Part shown: in pieces, positions 34,396-39,459 of the stretch | How the letters are laid out: the number at the start of each line of letters is the position of its first letter | Numbering within the stretch: the stretch's first letter is position 1 | The notes under the pieces: model-generated | Seen by the model: only the letters and a program-made list of their open reading frames with translations | Databases searched by the model: none | What the model was told of the DNA's origin: nothing | Source: Nitrospirota bacterium | GTDB taxonomy: Bacteria > Nitrospinota > Nitrospinia > SZUA-224 | Assembly (NCBI GenBank): GCA_003229375.1 | Contig: QIDP01000181.1 | Coordinates: forward strand, 1-39,459 | Reading direction: 5' to 3' | DNA length: 39,459 nt | Position numbers and translations under genes: made by a program

Positions 34396-35589
34396 ATGCA
34401 TAAGCTGACTATAGAAGATATCGATTTGAGAGGTAAGAGATGTCTTATCAGGGTAGATTTTAATGTCCCTTTTGATCAATATGGAAACATAACGGATGAC
34501 ACCCGTATTAAGGCCACGCTTCCAAGTATAAACTATGCTATTGATGAAGGGGCTAAGGTAATTCTCGCTTCTCACCTTGGACGACCCAATGGAAGAGTGG
34601 CTCCAAATATGAGTCTCAATCTGATATTAAAGAGATTACAGAGACTCCTTGACAAGAAGGTAAAGATGGCTGAGGATTGTATAGGTCCTGAGGTAAAAGA
34701 ACTTGTAGAGGAGATGGAAAATGGGGATGTCTTACTCCTGGAAAATCTGCGGTTTCATAAGGAGGAGACAGAAAACGATGATAGTTTTGCAAGAGAACTT
34801 GCAGGTTTGGCAGATATTTACATAAATGATGCCTTTGGGACAGCGCATAGGGCCCATGCCTCGACAGCCGGTATAGCCAAATACGTGCCGGTAGCCGCGG
34901 CCGGATTTCTACTGAAAAAGGAGATAGATTACTTCAACAGGTCGGTATCAGATCCAATGAGACCCTTTGTAGCAATATTAGGTGGTTCCAAGGCATCCGG
35001 GAAGATAGGGGTTATAAAGAATCTTGAGGAAAAAGTAGATAAGGTAATCCTGGGAGGAGGACTTGCATGTACGTTCTTGAAGGCACTTGGCAATGATGTC
35101 GGTGCATCCTTTGTTGAAGATACCATGCTGGATGAGGTGCCCGAGATTATGAAAAAGGCAAAGGAGAAAGGGGTAAAATTTTATCTCCCGGTAGACTTTG
35201 TAGTTGCAGAGAGGTGCGATGCAAGGGCACAAAGCAAGGTGGTTCCAGCCCAGGAAATACCCTCTGACTGGGTGGCCCTGGATATTGGACCCGCAACCAC
35301 TACATTATTTTCAGAGGTCCTTCATGATGCAAAGACAATCATCTGGAATGGCCCTATGGGGGTATTTGAATTGGATGCCTTTAGCAGGGGGACATTCGCC
35401 ATGGTTCATGCAGTGTCAAACTCATATGCATTGACGATCGTAGGTGGAGGAGATACAGATGTAGCGGTCCACAGAGCAGGTGAATCTGATAAGATCTCCT
35501 ATATCTCTACTGGCGGAGGGGCATTTATTCAGCTTTTAGAAGGGAAGAAGATGCCTGGAGTAGAGGCACTGACCGATAAGAAGGAATAG
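34396..35589 (+). CDS. pgk: Phosphoglycerate kinase
   Basis: Pgk transfers the acyl phosphate of 1,3-bisphosphoglycerate to ADP. The 397-aa chain has RVDFNVPFD (19-27), SHLGRPNG, ENLRFHKEE, the hinge segment around VAILGGSKASGKIGV, GGGLACTFL, and the nucleotide-binding C-terminal IWNGPMGVFE and VGGGDTDVAVHRAG. The start follows GAAGGGGG. A 231-bp inverted-repeat element separates it from tpiA. Confidence 0.98.
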   Translation: MHKLTIEDIDLRGKRCLIRVDFNVPFDQYGNITDDTRIKATLPSINYAIDEGAKVILASHLGRPNGRVAPNMSLNLILKRLQRLLDKKVKMAEDCIGPEVKELVEEMENGDVLLLENLRFHKEETENDDSFARELAGLADIYINDAFGTAHRAHASTAGIAKYVPVAAAGFLLKKEIDYFNRSVSDPMRPFVAILGGSKASGKIGVIKNLEEKVDKVILGGGLACTFLKALGNDVGASFVEDTMLDEVPEIMKKAKEKGVKFYLPVDFVVAERCDARAQSKVVPAQEIPSDWVALDIGPATTTLFSEVLHDAKTIIWNGPMGVFELDAFSRGTFAMVHAVSNSYALTIVGGGDTDVAVHRAGESDKISYISTGGGAFIQLLEGKKMPGVEALTDKKE

Positions 35590-35598
35590 GTATAATTC

Positions 35599-35829
35599 AC
35601 CACAGAGGTCACAGAGAAAAATAAACTGTAAGCGTTCACAGAACACTGAAATTTGAAATTTGAAATTTGAAAAAAATCAAAATACCAAATAGTAATTGAA
35701 AAACTTGGTCCAAAGTTGAATGCGTTTATCAACAGCACAAAAATATGATAACACAAATTTCCAACACAAATTTCCAATTTCCAATTTCAAACCGTGAACG
35801 GTTACAATAAACTCTGTGTTCTCTGTGGT
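35599..35829. repeat. 231-bp inverted-repeat element between pgk and tpiA
   Basis: The ends ACCACAGAG...CTCTGTGGT begin terminal inverted repeats of roughly 36-41 bases that also share CACAGAG, ATAAACTGTAA/TTGTAAC and CGTTCAC. Inside lie GAAATTT triplicates and their inverted counterpart CCAATTTCCAATTTC, giving a nested stem. No coding potential. Confidence 0.75.
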
Positions 35830-35851
35830 TAATAGGTGTAGGTAATTAAAT

Positions 35852-36613
35852 ATGAATCGTAAGAGAATAATCGCTGGTAACTGGAAGATGAATAAAGTAA
35901 TTGAAGAGTCTCTATCTCTTGTCAATGAGTTAAAAGAGGCTGTTCAGGGGATAAATGATAGTATAGAAATAGTAGTAAGCCCGCCCTTTACCACGTTAAG
36001 TGTTATTAATGATATTATTAAAGGGAGCAATATCCTCCTTGCGGCACAAGACGTATTTTGGGAAGATAAAGGGGCATATACTGGAGAAATTTCTCCGGTG
36101 ATGTTAAAAGATGTTGGTTGTAAATATACAATAATAGGTCATTCTGAACGGAGGCAGTATTTTAACGAGACCAATGAGACGGTCAACAAAAAGATAAAGG
36201 CGGTACTAAAAAATGATCTGTCTGTTATAGTATGTGTAGGGGAAACCCTGGAAGAGAGAGAAAATGAAACGACATTTTCTGTGATAGGAACACAGATTAG
36301 AGATGGTCTTAACGGGTTGGGTCAAAAGGATATGGAACAGGTTGTTATAGCATATGAACCTGTCTGGGCAATCGGTACAGGGAAGACAGCTACTCCGTCC
36401 CAGGCAAATGAGGTGCATATATTTATAAGAGATACCATAAAAGAGATGTTTGGAGATGAAATAGCCTCTTCCATTACGATCCAGTATGGGGGGAGTGTTA
36501 ACCCTTCAAACATAACAGAACTGATGTCTGAATCCGATATTGATGGGGCCCTTGTTGGCGGCGCCAGTCTTGATTCAGGATCTTTTATACAGATTATAAG
36601 AGGAGCATTATAA
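35852..36613 (+). CDS. tpiA: Triosephosphate isomerase
   Basis: TpiA interconverts dihydroxyacetone phosphate and glyceraldehyde-3-phosphate. The 253-aa TIM barrel has Lys12 in GNWKMN, His97 in IIGHSERR, the catalytic Glu169 in AYEPVWAIGTG, and the phosphate-binding YGGSVNPSN and GALVGGASL. It is followed directly by secG, whose GTG begins two bases after the stop. Confidence 0.98.
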   Translation: MNRKRIIAGNWKMNKVIEESLSLVNELKEAVQGINDSIEIVVSPPFTTLSVINDIIKGSNILLAAQDVFWEDKGAYTGEISPVMLKDVGCKYTIIGHSERRQYFNETNETVNKKIKAVLKNDLSVIVCVGETLEERENETTFSVIGTQIRDGLNGLGQKDMEQVVIAYEPVWAIGTGKTATPSQANEVHIFIRDTIKEMFGDEIASSITIQYGGSVNPSNITELMSESDIDGALVGGASLDSGSFIQIIRGAL

Positions 36614-36614
36614 A

Positions 36615-37016
36615 GTGTATATAGCATTAACTGTTATTCATATAATTGTAGGTCTGGCATTGATCTTTATCGTCTTATTACAGACCGGTAAAGGTGCATC
36701 TATGGGGGCAGCATTTGGTGGATCCAGCCAGACGATCTTTGGAGCAAGAGGGGCAGGGAGTTTTTTGGGTAAGCTTACCACCGGAGCCGCAATCGTCTTT
36801 ATGCTGACCTCTCTGACATTGGCATTTCTGTCCTCTCGCATGGCCAAATCATCTATAGTTCTAAAAGAAGTTACCACGCAAACAGAGGTAGAGCCAGAGA
36901 AGGGTGCTCAGATTCCAGTGGCATCCGAGGCAGAATCACAGGGAGATAGTTCAGAAGAAGGAAAATCCCGCTCAGAAGAGGTTGATCAAACCTCAGAAGC
37001 TCCGGTTAGTGAATAG
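36615..37016 (+). CDS. secG: Preprotein translocase subunit SecG
   Basis: SecG is the small subunit of the SecYEG export channel. The 133-aa protein starts at a GTG preceded by AGAGGAG in the tpiA end. Two membrane segments (about 2-22 and 52-72) flank the conserved loop QTGKGASMGAAFGGSSQTIFG. The C-terminus is a long acidic tail of about 55 residues, which makes it longer than a usual SecG. The tpiA-secG pairing is common in bacteria. Confidence 0.95.
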   Translation: MYIALTVIHIIVGLALIFIVLLQTGKGASMGAAFGGSSQTIFGARGAGSFLGKLTTGAAIVFMLTSLTLAFLSSRMAKSSIVLKEVTTQTEVEPEKGAQIPVASEAESQGDSSEEGKSRSEEVDQTSEAPVSE

Positions 37017-37103
37017 CTAAATACTAATTTCTGTAAACTTATTCCCTTCAGAGCGTCCAAATTTGACTCAAGTTTGGGTATGAAAGCCTCTTTTTTAGCT
37101 AAT

Positions 37104-37188
37104 GCCGAAGTGGTGGAATTGGTAGACACGTACGCTTGAGGGGCGTATGGGTAACTCCGTGGGGGTTCGAGTCCCCCCTTCGGCACCA
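37104..37188 (+). tRNA. tRNA-Leu (anticodon GAG)
   Basis: The acceptor arms GCCGAAG and CTTCGGC pair fully. The anticodon stem TACGC/GCGTA encloses the loop TTGAGGG with anticodon GAG. A long variable arm (TGGGTAACTCCGT) marks a class II tRNA. The T arm is GGGGG TTCGAGT CCCCC. Discriminator A and CCA are encoded (185-188 of the 37000s). Confidence 0.97.
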
Positions 37189-37275
37189 ATAGAATAATCA
37201 GGAATTAGTATTAGGTATTATCTTAGCTTGCTGCGCCTCGGATTTAGAGATCTTTTTTATAAAAGGAAAAGGTAA

Positions 37276-37920
37276 TTGCATTCATTTAAAAAAAATATAG
37301 TCTTTATATTCCAAATTATCATTATACTTTCTTTATCTTTTAGTTGCGGTACAAAACAAAACCAAAAAGAGGTATCTGATAAAACTCATAACCATAACCA
37401 TATTAGTAAAACAGATAAAGAAGAAAAAAATATTATTTTATATGGTAGAGATTATATGCTAAAAGAGGAGCATTTTGAATTTTCGCTCATTTTACCGCCA
37501 AATTGGGGTAATGCCCCTCAATTTGAACTCAATAATCGTAAATTAAGATATAAAACCTCAGAAATACAACTGGTAGGGTTTTTTATGAGAAAGTCTGGCA
37601 GCAACACACCGAATATCTCTATTCTTACAAACTACATGTCAAATCCGGAGATAAATAGTGCTATGGATTATGTTAAGTATATTCAGAGAAATCCGTATAT
37701 CAAGGTAGAAGAGAAACCAAAAGAGATTCTTTTGGCAAATAAAAAGGGGATAGAATCTATTTATAAGATAAGGGGTTCTAAATATATTAGTTATTATTTT
37801 TTCGACAATAAAACAATTATAATAATATCAGCCGTGATTGATCCTGATAAATTTATTACTGAAAAGGAAGAGATTAAAAAGATTTTTGGGACATTTACCT
37901 TTAAAAAAAATAAAATATAG
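37276..37920 (+). CDS. Small lipoprotein, unknown
   Basis: The 214-aa protein starts at a TTG (37276) that follows AAGGAAAAGG. A signal peptide ends with LSFSC (Cys24), then a His/Lys-rich linker. The rest, starting about residue 55 (EEHFEFSLILPPNWG) and ending with a beta-rich VIDPDKFITEKEEIKKIFGTF, has the look of PsbP/DcrB-like exported proteins, but I cannot name a family. The gene is richer in A and T than its neighbours. It is 11 bases upstream of apgM and probably co-transcribed. Confidence 0.8.
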   Translation: MHSFKKNIVFIFQIIIILSLSFSCGTKQNQKEVSDKTHNHNHISKTDKEEKNIILYGRDYMLKEEHFEFSLILPPNWGNAPQFELNNRKLRYKTSEIQLVGFFMRKSGSNTPNISILTNYMSNPEINSAMDYVKYIQRNPYIKVEEKPKEILLANKKGIESIYKIRGSKYISYYFFDNKTIIIISAVIDPDKFITEKEEIKKIFGTFTFKKNKI

Positions 37921-37931
37921 AACAATATCCC

Positions 37932-39200
37932 ATGAAGACAATTCTCATTATCCTTGATGGTCTGGGTGATAGGCCACAGCACGAGCTTGATAATAAAACA
38001 CCTCTGGAGTATGCCGGGACGCCAAATCTTGATAAGATAGCTAGCATAGGTATAAATGGTCTTTACCATCCCTTGTCATTAGGGATATGCCCGTCGAGTG
38101 AGATAGCGCATTTCAGGATATTTGGCTATGATCTCTATGACTTTCCCGGGAGGGGAATTATAGAGGCCTCCGGAGAGGGCATCCCATTTGACAATAATGA
38201 TGTCGTATGTCTGGCACATTTTGCAGATGTTGAAGAAAGGGATGGACATCTATATCTTAAAAGGGATCGGTCAAACCTGACATATGAGGAGTGTGAGCGA
38301 TTAACCTCTTTAGTGGGTAATTTTCAGTTTAATGGTATATGCTTAAGATTTCATCATACAAGAAAGACAGAAGGTATCCTTGTACTCACCGGTGATGTCA
38401 GTCATGAGATCACAGATTCTGATCCTATGTTTGAGGGATTACCCATAATCAAGGTCCAGCCATACGAAGATGCTGCTGATAGGCAACGGGCCGGGACTAC
38501 TTCAGAGGCGCTCAACAGATATATTCGCTGGGCTTATAACCATATAGATGATAAGACCGGACGGGTAACCATAATAACTCAGAGGCCAGGCCGCAAGAAA
38601 TCTATCATACCATTTGATAAAAAATACGGAATGAAGGGGTTATCTATTGCATCATCTCCATTATATTGGGGACTTGCCAGGGAGATTGGCTTATCATGCA
38701 GGAAGGTAAAAGATAGTGATTCTGCATATAGGGATTTAAGAGAGAGATTGATTATTGCAAGGGATTCCCTGAGCGAATTTGATTTTATTCATGTACATAC
38801 AAAGAGACCAGATGCTGCGGCTCATACCAGAAGGCCTATAAATAAGGTGAGGACCATTGAGGATATTGATAGGGCAATGGGATTTGCCTTAGATGAGTTC
38901 ATTGACAGGGATGACATAATCATGATTGTGGGCTCGGATCATTCTACACCCAGTTCCGGTGCCCTCATCCATTCAGGTGAACCGGTACCTGTCGTAATCT
39001 GTGGTAATGGTATAAGGGTTGATGATGTTAATGAATTTGGCGAAAGGCCGGTCTCTAAGGGTGGACTGGGACATATATATGGGAGTGATATCATGAACAT
39101 GATATTAAATATTACTGACAGGGGTAAGCTTGCAGGATTAATGTCTACACCAATAGACCTGCCATATTATCCGGGTAATATTGAGCCATTTGAACTATAA
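37932..39200 (+). CDS. apgM: Archaeal-type 2,3-bisphosphoglycerate-independent phosphoglycerate mutase
   Basis: ApgM interconverts 3- and 2-phosphoglycerate without a cofactor; it belongs to the alkaline phosphatase superfamily. The 422-aa chain has the metal-binding DGLGDR (9-14), the active-site segment CPSSEIAHF (53-61, where many relatives have GSD or GTE), FPGRGIIEASGEGI, HVHTKRPDAAAHT and the C-terminal VGSDHSTPSSG...HSGEPVPVVICG. The pattern recalls Methanocaldococcus MJ0010 more than MJ1612. Glycolytic genes lie just upstream. A related family has been proposed as an alternative homoserine kinase, but the context favours phosphoglycerate mutase. Confidence 0.88.
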   Translation: MKTILIILDGLGDRPQHELDNKTPLEYAGTPNLDKIASIGINGLYHPLSLGICPSSEIAHFRIFGYDLYDFPGRGIIEASGEGIPFDNNDVVCLAHFADVEERDGHLYLKRDRSNLTYEECERLTSLVGNFQFNGICLRFHHTRKTEGILVLTGDVSHEITDSDPMFEGLPIIKVQPYEDAADRQRAGTTSEALNRYIRWAYNHIDDKTGRVTIITQRPGRKKSIIPFDKKYGMKGLSIASSPLYWGLAREIGLSCRKVKDSDSAYRDLRERLIIARDSLSEFDFIHVHTKRPDAAAHTRRPINKVRTIEDIDRAMGFALDEFIDRDDIIMIVGSDHSTPSSGALIHSGEPVPVVICGNGIRVDDVNEFGERPVSKGGLGHIYGSDIMNMILNITDRGKLAGLMSTPIDLPYYPGNIEPFEL

Positions 39201-39202
39201 AA

Positions 39203-39238
39203 TCCATAAAGACTTACTGATCCATAAAGACTTACTGA
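39203..39238. repeat. Perfect 18-bp tandem duplication
   Basis: TCCATAAAGACTTACTGA occurs twice head to tail just after the apgM stop, next to the element end at 39237. Confidence 0.85.
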
Positions 39239-39258
39239 TACCAATTCAAAAAAATAAT
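39237..39258. repeat. End of the 3001-3111 element family
   Basis: GATACCAATTC followed by an A-rich run and ATAAT matches the left terminal repeat of the 111-bp element at 3001. It directly abuts the MITE that starts at 39259. Confidence 0.55.
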
Positions 39259-39382
39259 GTAACTATTCAGCTATATTCATCCCCCCCTTTAGCAAAGGGG
39301 GGTGAGGGGGGATTTGGAGAACTTATAATTATAAAATCCCCCTTAATCCCCCTTTTCCAAAGGGGGAAACCTGAATAGTTAC
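39259..39382. repeat. MITE family A, full copy 2
   Basis: 124 bp with the same GTAACTATTCAG/CTGAATAGTTAC ends, hairpins and linker as 3367-3488. Small differences: an extra TA after GCTA and ATTTGGAG for ATTTGTAG. The remainder, 39383-39459, shows no gene. Confidence 0.85.
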
Positions 39383-39459
39383 CCTAAAAGTATGATAACA
39401 GTTTAGATAATCGTGCATTACTGTTCATTTAAAACCCTCCCTGAATGGTCATCTTGCCC

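Noticed and set aside
36986-37189. A minus-strand frame across the tRNA-Leu
   Set aside because: It is the antisense of a tRNA with a complete cloverleaf, a well-known source of false proteins (MVPKGGLEPPR).

Overview
The window looks like a chromosomal segment of a Gram-negative (diderm) bacterium with moderate-to-low GC. It has a complete peptidoglycan and divisome cluster with a meso-diaminopimelate type MurE (DNPR motif), several lipoproteins, a TRAP transporter with a periplasmic TatT-like partner, and an archaeal-type phosphoglycerate mutase. Short palindromes and MITE-like elements are very abundant, as in some deep-branching environmental lineages such as Nitrospirota and its neighbours. 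That placement is a guess; nothing here fixes the phylum.

Layout. (1) 1-711: an eroded tyrosine-recombinase fragment, otherwise no gene. (2) 712-2580, minus strand: a lipoprotein built from two copies of an unrecognised ~300-residue module. (3) 2581-3940: a gene-free graveyard of transposase and integrase fragments, a ~110-bp element with terminal inverted repeats, one copy of a ~120-bp MITE family and a multi-hairpin element. (4) 22723 down to 3941, minus strand: an uninterrupted dcw operon mraZ-rsmH-ftsL-ftsI-murE-murF-mraY-murD-ftsW-murG-(73-aa protein)-murC-murB-ddl-ftsQ-ftsA-ftsZ, headed by a sigma70-like promoter and four 10-bp direct repeats typical of a MraZ operator. (5) 22724-24745: a decayed zone with a truncated SixA-like start, a chemotaxis receptor reduced to its two ends, a half MITE and a BrnT/BrnA-like toxin-antitoxin pair whose toxin has a 1-base frameshift in an A-tract. 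(6) 29057 down to 24746, minus strand: fxsA, tatT-like lipoprotein, then TRAP P, Q and M subunits. (7) 29135-30196, minus strand: a nine-repeat TPR lipoprotein. (8) 30370-33167, plus strand: a MoxR-like AAA+ ATPase translationally coupled to a 616-aa protein I do not recognise. (9) 33260-37188, plus strand: gap-pgk-tpiA-secG followed by tRNA-Leu(GAG). (10) 37276-39200, plus strand: a small lipoprotein and ApgM. The end carries another MITE copy.

How it works together. The dcw operon supplies the cytoplasmic steps from UDP-GlcNAcEnolpyruvate reduction to lipid II (MurB-G, Ddl, MraY), the septal synthase pair (FtsW/FtsI) and the early division proteins (FtsA, FtsZ, FtsQ, FtsL). The gap-pgk-tpiA genes plus apgM cover most of lower glycolysis. 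The most unusual signals are the MoxR-like ATPase/616-aa pair, the doubled C-terminal peptide of FtsZ, two dcw junctions where a palindrome is bracketed by 25-28-bp copies of the upstream gene's end, and a TRAP binding protein with Trp where the substrate-clamping Arg is expected.
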